Assembly: GCF_034424525.1 (NCBI RefSeq)
Contig: NZ_CP139979.1
Location: forward strand, 4,363,501-4,427,500
From: Sphingobium yanoikuyae
GTDB lineage: Bacteria > Pseudomonadota > Alphaproteobacteria > Sphingomonadales > Sphingomonadaceae
Direction: 5' to 3'
Length of the DNA: 64,000 nt
Part shown: positions 18,326 through 28,136 of the stretch, in pieces
Layout: every line of letters begins with the position of its first letter
How positions within the stretch are numbered: the stretch's first letter is position 1
Notes under the pieces: generated by a model
Database searches by the model: none
What the model saw: only the letters and a program-made list of their open reading frames with translations
Told to the model about the DNA's origin: nothing
Program-made: the position numbers and the translations under genes

Positions 18326-19840
18326 TTATTGCGCCACCGGGTTACGGCCCCACAGCTGGTCATAGCGCCAGCCCGACAGATCCTCGACCACTTCGGCGGC
18401 GACCGGCGATGTCGGCGTGCGCGCACCGCTGCGCAGATGCTCGATCTCGCGCATCAATATGTCGTGCGTCGCCGGGCTCAGGCGGAATTTGGTCGATACC
18501 CAGATACCCAGCCCCAGGCAGCCAACCGTGCCGACGCCCAGCAGCAGCGCCATGGTCAGGATCGCGCCATGGCTCTGCTCCGCGGCGCCCGACACGAAGC
18601 CGCCGGCCTGCATGATGAAGCCCACGCCGGCGACGGCCGCCGCCTGCGTCGCCTTGCGCACGAAGGTCATGACCCCGGCAAAGCTGCCCTCGCGGCGCTG
18701 TCCGGTCACGATCTCGTCGACATCGGCCATATAATTATAGGTCGCCCAGGGGATATAGTTGAGCGCGCCGCGGCCCAGGCCGCACAGGATGATCGGCAGC
18801 CAGATCCACGGGCTGGTCGCCGGCACACCCGCAAACCACAGGCCGATCAGCGTCAGGCAACCGACAGCGAAGTCGGCGGCGGCGACCTGATAGGCCTTGG
18901 CCGGCGATGCCCGCAGCGCCAGGTTGATGGCGATGATCACCGCCACGAACTGGACGATATACATGGTGCCCAGCAGGCCCGATGCGATCGCCGTCGATCC
19001 GGCCAGCGCGAAGATCACGAAGAAGGTGAAGGCCGCGTTGAAAATGTCCTGGCTGATATAGCCGCCCAGATACATGCCCAGATGCAGGCGGAAGGCGCGG
19101 ATGCGCATGGTGGAAAACAGGTTGCGGTAGAGCGCCTTCAGCGCCTGTCCCGGCCCGCCCGCGCCGACCGGATTCTGGCCGATCGCCTCGGCCGATCCGG
19201 GCAGATGCCGTTCCCAGCTGAACAGGTAGAGCAGCCCCGCCGTCACCATGAACAGGGCGGCAAAGATGATGCCCATGTAGAAGAAGGTGTCGGCGCTGTC
19301 GCGGCCCAGCGCGTTGATCAGCCACAGCGGCAGGAAGCCGGCCAGGATCGCCGATGCCTGACCGAACAGGATGCGCGACCCGGCGAACTTCGCCTTGGTG
19401 CGATAGTCGGTCGACATTTCCGCGGCGAGCGTCTCGAACGGAATGATCTCCATCGCATAGACCAGCTCGAACAGCACATAGCTGACCAGATAATACCAGA
19501 AGCCCTGACCCGGCAGCCACATCAATGCAAAGCTTGGCAGCAGCGGAATCGCGGCCAGGATGAAGAAGCGGCGGCGGCCGAACTTGCGGCCCAGCCAGGT
19601 GCCGCCGAAATGGTCGGAAATATAGCCGATCATCGGCGAGGCGAAGGCGTCCAGGATGCGCGCGACGGCAAAGATGGTCGCCGCCTGCCCCGCGCTAAGG
19701 CCGCAGAATTGCGTGTAGAAGATCAGCACCCAGCCGGAAATGACCGCCATCGATCCCGCGCCCAGCACGTCGTTGGAACCATAGGCGAGGTAATTTTGCA
19801 GGCGGACGGGACGCGCGGTGGATGGGGCAGTCTCGGGCAA
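18326..19840 (-). CDS. GPH-family (glycoside-pentoside-hexuronide) sugar/cation symporter
   Basis: Inner-membrane MFS-type transporter for sugars or uronides, about twelve helices in 504 residues. GPH features include QNYLAYGSNDVLGAG near the start, SPMIGYISDHFGGTWLGRKF-GRRRFF in the loop after helix 2, and GRGALNYIPWATYNYMADVDE. A TTG start at 19840 is preferred because GGCGGAGG lies seven bases upstream; ATGs at 19903 and 19921 lack a ribosome site and run through a palindrome at 19899-19917. Likely substrate is a unit released by the nearby hydrolases. Confidence 0.85.
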   Translation of the reverse strand: MPETAPSTARPVRLQNYLAYGSNDVLGAGSMAVISGWVLIFYTQFCGLSAGQAATIFAVARILDAFASPMIGYISDHFGGTWLGRKFGRRRFFILAAIPLLPSFALMWLPGQGFWYYLVSYVLFELVYAMEIIPFETLAAEMSTDYRTKAKFAGSRILFGQASAILAGFLPLWLINALGRDSADTFFYMGIIFAALFMVTAGLLYLFSWERHLPGSAEAIGQNPVGAGGPGQALKALYRNLFSTMRIRAFRLHLGMYLGGYISQDIFNAAFTFFVIFALAGSTAIASGLLGTMYIVQFVAVIIAINLALRASPAKAYQVAAADFAVGCLTLIGLWFAGVPATSPWIWLPIILCGLGRGALNYIPWATYNYMADVDEIVTGQRREGSFAGVMTFVRKATQAAAVAGVGFIMQAGGFVSGAAEQSHGAILTMALLLGVGTVGCLGLGIWVSTKFRLSPATHDILMREIEHLRSGARTPTSPVAAEVVEDLSGWRYDQLWGRNPVAQ

Positions 19841-19898
19841 TTCAGGTCCTCCGCCTAGGGCAATGATCGGCGCTTGGGCTCTTGTTCTGACGCGCGCG

Positions 19899-19917
19899 GG
19901 CATATGAGACATATGCC
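19899..19917. promoter_or_regulatory. Operator-like perfect palindrome upstream of the GPH transporter
   Basis: GGCATATG-AGA-CATATGCC: eight-base perfect arms with a three-base centre, in the 108-bp gap between the GH115 stop and the transporter start. Position and symmetry suit a repressor site. It shares the CATATG core with other palindromes in the locus. Confidence 0.6.
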
Positions 19918-19948
19918 ACATAGTGAACGGCTATCACACGATATGAGA

Positions 19949-22381
19949 CTAATGCAAGCCGCGATCGGCCTTTTCTGCGGGCGCCGGCACGAAGCGGATA
20001 GCCTCGATCAGCACGCCGGGATCGGCGCGCTCCAGCGTCACGACATGCCGCCCGCCGCTCAGTCGTTGCGTTAACGTCATGGTCGCCCGGTTGTCCAGCA
20101 CCCCCATCGCCCAGTCGCGACTGCCGGTCTCGCGCCGACTCTCCAGCGCCTGCGTCACGCCATCGATGCCGACGGTCAGATGCAGCGCGTCGCCATCCCG
20201 GTCGGCATAGGTCGGCAAGATATCCACAAGCACGGTCCACTCACCCGGCGGCAGGTCGATCGTCGCGCGGCTGGCTTCTTTCTTCCCGCTTGGCGCCAGC
20301 ATTGCGCCATGACGACCCAGCCCCTCCACGCGCGTCCATCCGGCGAATCGGTCCGGCGTCAGCAGCGGCAGGACAGGGGCGGCCGGTTGCGCTTTCACCG
20401 GCCCGGCCGGCGGCGCCGGCGCATCGACCGGCGGCAGGACCACCGGCGTCTGGCGATAGCTGCGCCATTGCCCGTCTGCCGGCTCCACCGCCATGATTCC
20501 GCGCCATTTTCCGCCCGCCAGTTCGCGGTTATAATAGGTCGTCAGCCTGTCAATTTCGCTGTCCGCTTCATGTGCGATCCTGCCGCGCCGCGTTGCCTCG
20601 GCCAGGTCGCTGTCGCGCAGCCGGTCATGCGCCTCGGCCGCGAAGAAGCGCCGGTTGGCCGCCGCCGATGCCCGCACCGGATAGGCCAGCAATTCATAGA
20701 AGGCGTCGCGCCGCTCGGCTGGGATCGCCGGCTCCACTTGTGCCAGCGCCGTCTCCATCGCCGCAAACGCCGCCAGCCGTTCATCCGCTTCGCCGATCGT
20801 CAGCGGGCTTTGCCGATACTTATCCACAGGCAGATTCCACTGCAGATGCTCGGGCCGCCGGGCGAAATTCAGCCGGTGATAATCGCGCAATATCTCCGCA
20901 ATGGCGGGCGCCTGCGCGGCATCGACATTCTCCGCCGCCCAGTCTTCCACAAACTTATCCACAGGCTTTGCCCGCACCTTATCCACAGCCCAGGCGAGGC
21001 TCAGAAAATAGTCGGTGGCCAGTTCCGCCGGCTTCAAGTCGCCGACATTGGCGACCCAGACCTGTCGCGCGCCGGCATCCCAGGCACGCCCCATTTCCTC
21101 CCGGATCAGCGCCGGCGGGGTTGTGGATAACCATAGGTAGGAGAGCGGCGCGCCCAGATAGGAGAGATGATAATAGACGCCCGACCCGCCCTTGCGCGCC
21201 CGCTCGGCGGCATCGGGGAAGTGGCGGATATAGCCGAAATTATCGTCCGGCCACATCAGCGTCACATCGTCCGGCACCTTGAGGCCCGCGCGATAGACGT
21301 CCAACACTTCCTTATAGGGGGTGAAGACCTGCGGCGCGTCCGCCGCACCGGCCCTGGCCAGCATCGCGCGCTGGTCGGCAAAGATGCGCTCCAGCGCGGC
21401 GCGGCGGTCCTCCACCGTCTTGGGGCCCACCATGCCGCTGTCATGGATACCGCGCATCCCCAACGTCCAGATGCTCTCATAGCCGGCATTGCTGCGCACC
21501 CGCTCGTCCCAATAGCGCCGCACCTCGTCGGGGTTCTTGAGATAATCGAAATCCTCGGCCGGGGCGGTCCATTCGCCGACATTGTTGCGCAGCATCGGCT
21601 CGGCATGGCTCGATCCCATGATGATGGCATAGCGATCGGCCAGCGCCGCATTGGCCGGGTCGGCATTGAACGGCGTCGTCACCTTGTGCATCGCCGGCCA
21701 CAGCAGATTGGCCTTCAGCCGCAGCAGCAGCGCGAAAACCTGTGCATAAGTTTTCGGCCCCAGCGGCTTTTCCTCGGGCGCATGGTTCCCCGCCGCCCAG
21801 GGCACCAGCCCCCAATCCTCGTCATTCAGGAATATGCCGCGATATTTGACCGAAGGCGGCCCGAACCGCCGGGCATCCCTGGCGACATAGAGCGCATCGC
21901 GATGCAGCGGCGTCACATCCGCCCACCAGTGCCAGGGCGACACGCCGATCGCGCGCGACAGTTCATAGGCGCCATAGGCGGTGCCGCGCCGGTCGCTGCC
22001 GATGATCAGCAGCGCGCGGGCCACGCCGGGCGCCGGCCGCTCGATCGGCAGGATCAGGAAACTCTCCCACGCGCCCTTCAGCTTCGCGACATCGATCCGC
22101 TTGTCCGCCACCAGCCGGTCGATCGCTTCATTATGGCCCAGCGTGCCGATCCATACCTGCGCTGCGCCGCCCTCGGCCGCGCCGGTGACCCGGCCAATAT
22201 CCTGCTTCAGATCCTCGGCGGCGATTCCTACCACGGCGTCTTCGGCCGGGTCGGTGACGATCCGCGCCGCCTGCCCCCGCGCCACCAGCGGGAAATCCCC
22301 CCGCTGCGCCACCGACCGCACCCAGTCCGCCGCCTGCGCCGGCGTGGCGCCGAGCAGCAGCAGCGCCAGCCACCAGCGCAT
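19949..22381 (-). CDS. Exported GH115 alpha-glucuronidase
   Basis: Removes (4-O-methyl)glucuronic acid from side chains of polysaccharides such as glucuronoxylan or arabinogalactan. It has a Sec signal (LLLLGATPAQA), and family segments YGAYELSRAIGVSPWHWWAD, KYRGIFLNDEDWG, ANLLWPAMHKV, MWPDDNFGYIRH and YYHLSYLGAPLSYLWL. At 810 residues it is somewhat shorter than many GH115 proteins but includes the C-terminal beta domain. Start and the upstream GH28 stop share one base (TGATG). Four perfect DnaA boxes lie inside it, built from rare codons. Confidence 0.93.
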   Translation of the reverse strand: MRWWLALLLLGATPAQAADWVRSVAQRGDFPLVARGQAARIVTDPAEDAVVGIAAEDLKQDIGRVTGAAEGGAAQVWIGTLGHNEAIDRLVADKRIDVAKLKGAWESFLILPIERPAPGVARALLIIGSDRRGTAYGAYELSRAIGVSPWHWWADVTPLHRDALYVARDARRFGPPSVKYRGIFLNDEDWGLVPWAAGNHAPEEKPLGPKTYAQVFALLLRLKANLLWPAMHKVTTPFNADPANAALADRYAIIMGSSHAEPMLRNNVGEWTAPAEDFDYLKNPDEVRRYWDERVRSNAGYESIWTLGMRGIHDSGMVGPKTVEDRRAALERIFADQRAMLARAGAADAPQVFTPYKEVLDVYRAGLKVPDDVTLMWPDDNFGYIRHFPDAAERARKGGSGVYYHLSYLGAPLSYLWLSTTPPALIREEMGRAWDAGARQVWVANVGDLKPAELATDYFLSLAWAVDKVRAKPVDKFVEDWAAENVDAAQAPAIAEILRDYHRLNFARRPEHLQWNLPVDKYRQSPLTIGEADERLAAFAAMETALAQVEPAIPAERRDAFYELLAYPVRASAAANRRFFAAEAHDRLRDSDLAEATRRGRIAHEADSEIDRLTTYYNRELAGGKWRGIMAVEPADGQWRSYRQTPVVLPPVDAPAPPAGPVKAQPAAPVLPLLTPDRFAGWTRVEGLGRHGAMLAPSGKKEASRATIDLPPGEWTVLVDILPTYADRDGDALHLTVGIDGVTQALESRRETGSRDWAMGVLDNRATMTLTQRLSGGRHVVTLERADPGVLIEAIRFVPAPAEKADRGLH
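20820..21130. other. Cluster of four perfect DnaA-box sequences inside the GH115 gene
   Basis: TTATCCACA occurs at 20820-20828, 20955-20963 and 20979-20987, and its complement TGTGGATAA at 21122-21130. A one-mismatch copy (ATATCCACA) lies at 20220-20228. In the gene they read as GTG GAT AAG (Val-Asp-Lys) three times and TTA TCC ACA once; TTA and ACA are rare in such GC-rich genes. DnaA binding is inference. Confidence 0.5.
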
Positions 22382-23961
22382 CAGAAACGCACCATGTTGG
22401 TCGTGTCGATCCGCCGATCCGGCAAATCGCGGATCGCGCTGCTACGAAAGCCGGTCACATTCTCCAGCCGGAAGGCATCCGCGGCGCCCGGCATTTTCAG
22501 ATAGGATCCATCAAACCCCTCGACATGCTTCAGCCAGAAGGCCGGCCGCGCGTCCGCCGTCCGCGTCCGTATCTCGACATGACTCAGGTCCACATTACGC
22601 GCATGACGGATGAAGAAACCGCTCGCCGGCAGGGGCCCGAACCGGTCGGGATCGGGATAATCCTCTTCCTTGGCCGGTGGATTGATTCCGGCCATCGCCG
22701 CGTCGCCGCCGCCCGGCTGGTCGATGAAGAGATTGCTGATCTGGACGTCCTCGACCGGATGGCCGGCCACGCCCGCGATGATCGACGGCAGCATCGACCC
22801 GCTCTGGCAGGTGATATTGTCGATCAGCACCCGCCGCATCGACCCCACCGCCGCGCCCGCCGGCCCGCGCATCCGCCGGCCCAGCCGCAGGAACAGGGCC
22901 GGGCTGTGACAGCCGCGCATGGCGATGTTGCTGATCGTCACATCCTCCATCACCGCGCCGTCCACCGTTTCCAGCGCCAGCCCCCAGCATTGATCGAACA
23001 CGCAATTGCTGATCGTGATATTCTTGAACCCGCCATTGCTTTCGGTGCCGCACTTGATCCGGCCCAGCAGCCAGGTGTCGCGATTGCGCGCCAGCGGCCG
23101 GAACGTCCCGTCCAGCAGCGTGCCGACGACATAGGAGCCGCTGACATGGCAGTTGGTGATGGTCACATTCTCGGTCGCGCGCGGATAGCCCAGCGCATAG
23201 CTGGACTTGGGCACGATCGCGTCGTCATAGGGGGTGTTGAGCGTGCAGTTGCTGACCCGCACATTGCGGCAGCAGTCGATGTCGAACCCGTCGCGATTGG
23301 TGTCGACGGTCAGATTGTCGATCAGCAGATTGTCGACCCCGGTCGCCAGCAACGCGAAATGCCCGCCCTCCAGAATGGAAAAGTCCCGCAGCGCGACATT
23401 GCGGCAATTCTTGAGCGCGATCGCCTTGTTGCCGACGCCGGGCAGTTCGGCGGCCGGCCGATCCTTGTCGGGATGGCCCCGGCTCAACCCCTTGCCCCAG
23501 ATCAGCCCGTCGCCGCAGATCGCGATATCATGCAGTCCCTCGCCATGGATCAGGCTGTTGCGCCAGTGATTATGGCCATAATCCTGATAGGGGGCGATCG
23601 CCGGGTCCTGCGGCTCGGCCGCATCATAGCCGCCATTGGCGAGGCCCGTCAGCGGCACCGACGCGGCCAGCAGGGTGGCGCCTCGGTCCAGCCACAGGGT
23701 GATATTGCTCTTCAGGTGAATGGTATAGCAGGCGTAGCTGCCGGGGGGCACATAGACGGTCCCGCCGCCGCGCTCCGCGGCAAAGGCGATCGCTCGGTCG
23801 ATCGCCGGGCTGTCGATATGGCTGCCATCGCCCTTCGCGCCGAAATCGCGGACATTGACCATGCCCTGAGGCAGGGCGCGGCCGAAAGCGGGCAGTGCCG
23901 CCAGCATGGATATGCCGGCGGCACCTTTCAGCAGGAAACGGCGATCGAACGGTCCTTCCAT
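22381..23961 (-). CDS. Exported GH28 polygalacturonase/rhamnogalacturonase-like protein
   Basis: A right-handed beta-helix GH28 protein of 526 residues with a Tat signal (DRRFLLKGAAGISMLAAL). NVRDFGAKGDG begins the catalytic domain. NRDGFDIDCCRN, NTPYDDAIVPK and GRIKCGTESNGG correspond to the NTD, DD and RIK regions, but no clear GHG motif is present. This suggests a rhamnogalacturonase or exo-acting subtype. It is closely similar to the protein at 28556-30100. It is followed by GH115 (one-base overlap) and preceded by GH105 after 28 bases. Confidence 0.88.
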   Translation of the reverse strand: MEGPFDRRFLLKGAAGISMLAALPAFGRALPQGMVNVRDFGAKGDGSHIDSPAIDRAIAFAAERGGGTVYVPPGSYACYTIHLKSNITLWLDRGATLLAASVPLTGLANGGYDAAEPQDPAIAPYQDYGHNHWRNSLIHGEGLHDIAICGDGLIWGKGLSRGHPDKDRPAAELPGVGNKAIALKNCRNVALRDFSILEGGHFALLATGVDNLLIDNLTVDTNRDGFDIDCCRNVRVSNCTLNTPYDDAIVPKSSYALGYPRATENVTITNCHVSGSYVVGTLLDGTFRPLARNRDTWLLGRIKCGTESNGGFKNITISNCVFDQCWGLALETVDGAVMEDVTISNIAMRGCHSPALFLRLGRRMRGPAGAAVGSMRRVLIDNITCQSGSMLPSIIAGVAGHPVEDVQISNLFIDQPGGGDAAMAGINPPAKEEDYPDPDRFGPLPASGFFIRHARNVDLSHVEIRTRTADARPAFWLKHVEGFDGSYLKMPGAADAFRLENVTGFRSSAIRDLPDRRIDTTNMVRF

Positions 23962-23989
23962 TTACCCCTCGATCCCCGTTTCCCGTGAC

Positions 23990-25105
23990 TCAGATATAGG
24001 TGCGCAGGAACTCGCCGAGTGCGCACATGGCCAGGCTCTGGCCATAGGGCATGGAGGTGAGCGCGATGTCCTTGTAGAATTGCATCGTGTCGCCCATCGC
24101 CGTGCCGAAGCTCACCTGCTGCAGCTCGCCGGTCTCGTCGATGTTCGCCAGCACGCCGCGCACCGCCTTGATGCCGACCGCTTCATAATGGCGCGGCAGA
24201 TAGCCCTTCCGCACGGCCTTCAGGATGCCATAGGCAAAGCCGGCGGTGGCCGATGCTTCCAGATAGCTGGTCGGGTCGACGATCAGCGTGTGCCACAGGC
24301 CGGTTTCGGCGTCCTGCGTCTCTGCCAGCGTCTTCACCTGGGCGGCCAGCGTGTCGATCAGGAAGGTGCGGAAGAAATCGCCTTCCTTCAGGTCGAGGAT
24401 CTCGATGATCTCGGGGATGGCGATCGTCACCCAGCAATTGCCGCGCGCCCACAGCGCTTCGGCGAAATTGTGGCGGCCGTTGAAGTCCCAGCCGTGGAAC
24501 CACAGGCCGGTCTTCGTATCATAGAGATATTTGATATGGACCAGGAACTGGCGCTTGGCTTCCTCGACATAGGCCGGGCGACCTAGCAGCAGGCCGATCT
24601 TGGCCAGCGGCAGCACCGACATCATCAGCGTGTCGTCCCACATCTCGCCGGGATTCACGTCATTATAGACGATGTGCTGGAACCCGCCTTCTTCGGTCTT
24701 GGGCAGGCCGTCGGCCGCCATCAGCCATTCGGCCCATACGTCCAGATAGGGGATGTAGCGCGGGTCGGGCTCATATTCATACAGATAGGCCAGCGTGATG
24801 AACGGGGCCATCGTGTTGATATTCTTGGTCGGCGTGCCTTCGGCAAAGCGATCCTCGAACCACTGCTTGATGATGCCCAGCGCCTTCTGGTCGCCGGTCT
24901 GCTCGAAATAGCGCCACATGCCGAACAGGCCGACGCCATGGGTCCATTCCCATCCGGCCCAGCCCTTGGTGTCGATGATGCGGCCATCTTCCAAATGGAG
25001 CAGGAATTCGCCTGTCTCGTCCTTGATATTGACGAGATTGTCCATCAGCCGGTCGATGGAGTCGACGACCTGCTGGCGCGGTACATCATGGGTGAGAGCG
25101 GCCAC
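23990..25105 (-). CDS. GH105 unsaturated rhamnogalacturonyl hydrolase
   Basis: Releases the delta-4,5-unsaturated galacturonate from the non-reducing end of lyase-produced rhamnogalacturonan oligomers, leaving rhamnose-ended products. The 371-residue (alpha/alpha)6 barrel has GWAGWEWTHGVGLFGMW, the catalytic Asp region MWDDTLMM (about 156-162), and HGWDFNGRHNFAEALWARGNCW (split here across the substrate pocket). No signal peptide is seen, so it is probably cytoplasmic, feeding KduI. It starts at the base next to the GH35 stop. Confidence 0.92.
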   Translation of the reverse strand: MAALTHDVPRQQVVDSIDRLMDNLVNIKDETGEFLLHLEDGRIIDTKGWAGWEWTHGVGLFGMWRYFEQTGDQKALGIIKQWFEDRFAEGTPTKNINTMAPFITLAYLYEYEPDPRYIPYLDVWAEWLMAADGLPKTEEGGFQHIVYNDVNPGEMWDDTLMMSVLPLAKIGLLLGRPAYVEEAKRQFLVHIKYLYDTKTGLWFHGWDFNGRHNFAEALWARGNCWVTIAIPEIIEILDLKEGDFFRTFLIDTLAAQVKTLAETQDAETGLWHTLIVDPTSYLEASATAGFAYGILKAVRKGYLPRHYEAVGIKAVRGVLANIDETGELQQVSFGTAMGDTMQFYKDIALTSMPYGQSLAMCALGEFLRTYI

Positions 25106-28100
25106 TTACTTGGTCTCCTTGAGGTCTGAAGGTGCGTTTGGCGCGGTCACCATCTGCACCGGCAGACCGCCTTTCACATTGCGTAGGGTGACGAGGCGCA
25201 CGGTTTCGAGCGCATCGCCCGGCTGACCGTCGGACGTGACGGCCAGCGCGACATGGTTCTGGCCCCTGTGGTTCAGGATGCCTTCGGGAATGGGGAAGGT
25301 CCGCTGCGGCCCGACATGGGCGATGAACTGCCCCATGTTCCAGCCGTTGACGAAGATCAGCACACGGTAACGGACCGGCGAACGCGGCTTGCTGGCGTCG
25401 CCGAAGCTCAGGCCAATGGTCGCGTCCTGCCCCTTGGGCACGCTGAGGGCAAAGCTGGTGCGATACCAGCTCGTCCCGGCCGTCGCCTGGGTCGCGGGCA
25501 CGCTGGCCTTGGCCCATGCGCTGTCGTTGAAGCCGGGCAGGTGCCACCCCATCCGCTCGCCATAAAGGCCGCCATTATTGGCCGGACCACGGGCGACATC
25601 GGGCAGATCCTCGCCGCCCTGCTTGCCCTGGATCTTCCAGTTGATCGGCACCGCGAAGCTGCGTCCGCTCGGGCCGCCCTCCAGCGATGCGGACACCAGG
25701 CCGCGCGCTTCCTTGTGGAAATCGTCGCTGTCCAGATCCCAATTATGGCCATTGTTGCGGACCATGACGGAGAGGACATGCTCGCCCGCCGCCTGCGCCT
25801 CCGCCGGCAGGGCGAAGCGCGCGGTGCCGGTGGTGATCGGCCGGGGCAGGCCGCCGGGCGTTTCGCCTTCGCCCAGGAACTTGCCGTCGATCCAGGCCTG
25901 CACCAGTCCCGAACCGCCGGCGCCATAATAAAGCGACAGCGCCTTGGCGTCGGGCGACCCGGTGAAGCGGCCGCGATACCAGACGTCGCCGTCATGGAAG
26001 CCATAGGCGTCCATCAGCATATTGGGCTGGCCGTCGGGCTTGGCGGTGGTGCTGGCATAGGATCGGTTGTCGATCGCCTGCCAGCCGCTGTCGTCGAAAC
26101 CGGGCTGCGCCTCGGGCGAACCCTGCGCCATGCGCCAGTCGTTGAGCGCCGGCAGCGCGACATCGACCGGACCGGCGAGCGGCTGGACGGCGGCGATGCT
26201 GCCGATGGCTGTCGCCTTCGTCGTCACCTTAGCGCCGTTCCAGCTGACGGATCGGACTGCCCTGGGCGCCCAGATTTCGAGCGGGCTGGCTGCACTCGTA
26301 TCGCCGGTCAGCGCCAGCGAACCGCCTTTGGCAACGGCGCTGCGCACCAGCGCCGGCCCGCGCACCAGCATGTCCTTCTCGCGCCAGTAACGCGCGCCCT
26401 CGGCCTCATCGGCCAGGATCAGGGTCAGCGGCGGACGCCCGCCCCCCTCGATTCGCAGCACGGCGCGGCCCTGATGGCTGTAATCCAGCTTCAGGTCGCC
26501 CTTGGCGGCATCGAACGCGCTGCGCGCCTGGCCTTCCAGCACCGTCACCTTGGGCGCGGAAGCGTAGCGCAGCACCGTCTCGCCCTGCTCGCCGGTGCGG
26601 CCATAGAGCAGGATCAGGTCGTTGCCGTCGATCTGCTGCGCCGACTGGAGTTCGGAACTGGAATAGACCAGTCGCTGCCCGCCCAGCGTCACGCCCGCGA
26701 CCAGCCATTTGGCGTCAAAGCCGTTGAGCTGCATCGGTACGCTATAGCGGCCATCGGGCAGGTCGGCGGTGAAGCTGAACGCGTCGCTCGTCTGCCCGTT
26801 GGACGGCTTGTGCGTCACCATCAGGAAGCGCGCGTCCGTCTCCGGGCTCTTGTTGTGATAGACCTGAATATTGGGCGAGCTGATCTCCGGCGTCCCCGCC
26901 GGGATCATGCCGGCCATGTCGGGGACGGAGGCGATCAGGCCGCCCAGCTGCTTCATCTCCAGCGCCTTTTCGCGCACCTCGCGCGGCTCGGAAATGGCGG
27001 AGCCATAATCATAGCTGCTGAACACCACCGGCGCGGGCAGCCAGCCCCAGCTGGTGCCGCCATAGCCCATGTAGAAGCTCTGGATGCCGATGCCATTGGC
27101 GAGGTTGGTGCCATAGAAGACGCGCTGGAACCGCTTGCCACGCTGGATCGCGTTGCACTCATAGCCGCCGTTCGACCCCCAATAGTCGAACCAGCCGCCG
27201 CCGAATTCGGCCAGGAATCCGGGCGTGTCGGGCGATGCGGATGCGCCGCCCTTGGCGCCGCCGGGACCATAATAGCCCCAGTCGGGCGCGGCCGACCCGC
27301 GCGTCGGCTTGCCATCCACGGTACAGGTGCCACCGGGATAGCCATCGAACGCATACATGTCGTTCGGGCCATGGACGACCTTGTCCACCTTGCTGCTTTC
27401 CGGCGCCCAGTAACCGTTGCGGCCCTGGTCATTGTGGAACAGCGGCACGGTGATGCCGTCGGCGCGCGCCTTGGCATAAAGATGATCCATGTAACGCCGC
27501 TGGGCGGGCGTGGTCATCGCCAGCTCATTCTCGATCTGGTGCAGGATCACGCCATATTTGCGGCTGGGATCATTGTTGATCTGGTGCTTGGCGATGATCG
27601 CGTTGACCTTGGTCAGCCATTCGTCGGCCGCCGCCATATAATCGGGGTCATCGGTGCGGGCGCGGGCGCGCTGGTTGACCAGCCAGCCGGGAAAGCCGCC
27701 GCGCGACAGTTCCGCATTCACATAGGGACCGGCGCGGGTGATGACGTAGAGGCCTTCCTCCTCCGCCATCGTCAGCAGCCGGTCGATGTCACGGATACCA
27801 CTAAAGTCGTACACGCCCTTTTTCGGGCTGTGGAAACCCCAGTCGAAATAGACGGCGACGCTGTTGAAGCCGCTCGCCTTCATCTTCTGCAGGATGTCGC
27901 GCCACAAATCGGGCGAGGGCAGGCGGAAATGATGGAATTCCGACGACCAGATCACCATCCGCTTGCCGTCGATCATCAGCGATCGCGCATCATAGGAGAG
28001 GCGGCCGAACGTCTTGACCGGCGCGGAGAGATTGGCGGTCGGCTTGGCCTGTTGCGCCATGACAGGCGTGGCCAGCATGGTGCCAAGGGCGAGGGCGGTG

Positions 28101-28114
28101 ATGAAGCTACGCAT
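25106..28114 (-). CDS. Exported GH35 beta-galactosidase
   Basis: Removes beta-galactose from side chains of rhamnogalacturonan I or arabinogalactan. The 1002-residue protein has a Sec signal (LGTMLATPVMAQ), a GH35 barrel with acid/base Glu197 (LHQIENELAM) and nucleophile Glu303 (FLAEFGGGWFDYWG), and C-terminal beta-sandwich domains including jelly-roll segments such as WYRGRFTGSP and WYRTSFALSVPKG. It starts 22 bases after rhaM and continues into GH105. Confidence 0.93.
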   Translation of the reverse strand: MRSFITALALGTMLATPVMAQQAKPTANLSAPVKTFGRLSYDARSLMIDGKRMVIWSSEFHHFRLPSPDLWRDILQKMKASGFNSVAVYFDWGFHSPKKGVYDFSGIRDIDRLLTMAEEEGLYVITRAGPYVNAELSRGGFPGWLVNQRARARTDDPDYMAAADEWLTKVNAIIAKHQINNDPSRKYGVILHQIENELAMTTPAQRRYMDHLYAKARADGITVPLFHNDQGRNGYWAPESSKVDKVVHGPNDMYAFDGYPGGTCTVDGKPTRGSAAPDWGYYGPGGAKGGASASPDTPGFLAEFGGGWFDYWGSNGGYECNAIQRGKRFQRVFYGTNLANGIGIQSFYMGYGGTSWGWLPAPVVFSSYDYGSAISEPREVREKALEMKQLGGLIASVPDMAGMIPAGTPEISSPNIQVYHNKSPETDARFLMVTHKPSNGQTSDAFSFTADLPDGRYSVPMQLNGFDAKWLVAGVTLGGQRLVYSSSELQSAQQIDGNDLILLYGRTGEQGETVLRYASAPKVTVLEGQARSAFDAAKGDLKLDYSHQGRAVLRIEGGGRPPLTLILADEAEGARYWREKDMLVRGPALVRSAVAKGGSLALTGDTSAASPLEIWAPRAVRSVSWNGAKVTTKATAIGSIAAVQPLAGPVDVALPALNDWRMAQGSPEAQPGFDDSGWQAIDNRSYASTTAKPDGQPNMLMDAYGFHDGDVWYRGRFTGSPDAKALSLYYGAGGSGLVQAWIDGKFLGEGETPGGLPRPITTGTARFALPAEAQAAGEHVLSVMVRNNGHNWDLDSDDFHKEARGLVSASLEGGPSGRSFAVPINWKIQGKQGGEDLPDVARGPANNGGLYGERMGWHLPGFNDSAWAKASVPATQATAGTSWYRTSFALSVPKGQDATIGLSFGDASKPRSPVRYRVLIFVNGWNMGQFIAHVGPQRTFPIPEGILNHRGQNHVALAVTSDGQPGDALETVRLVTLRNVKGGLPVQMVTAPNAPSDLKETK

Positions 28115-28136
28115 GGATGTCAGCCTGTTCCTGCAC

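Noticed and set aside
20820..21130. The DnaA-box cluster as a replication origin
   Set aside because: It lies wholly inside a conserved coding gene, with no AT-rich unwinding region and no dnaA, dnaN, hemE or parAB genes nearby.
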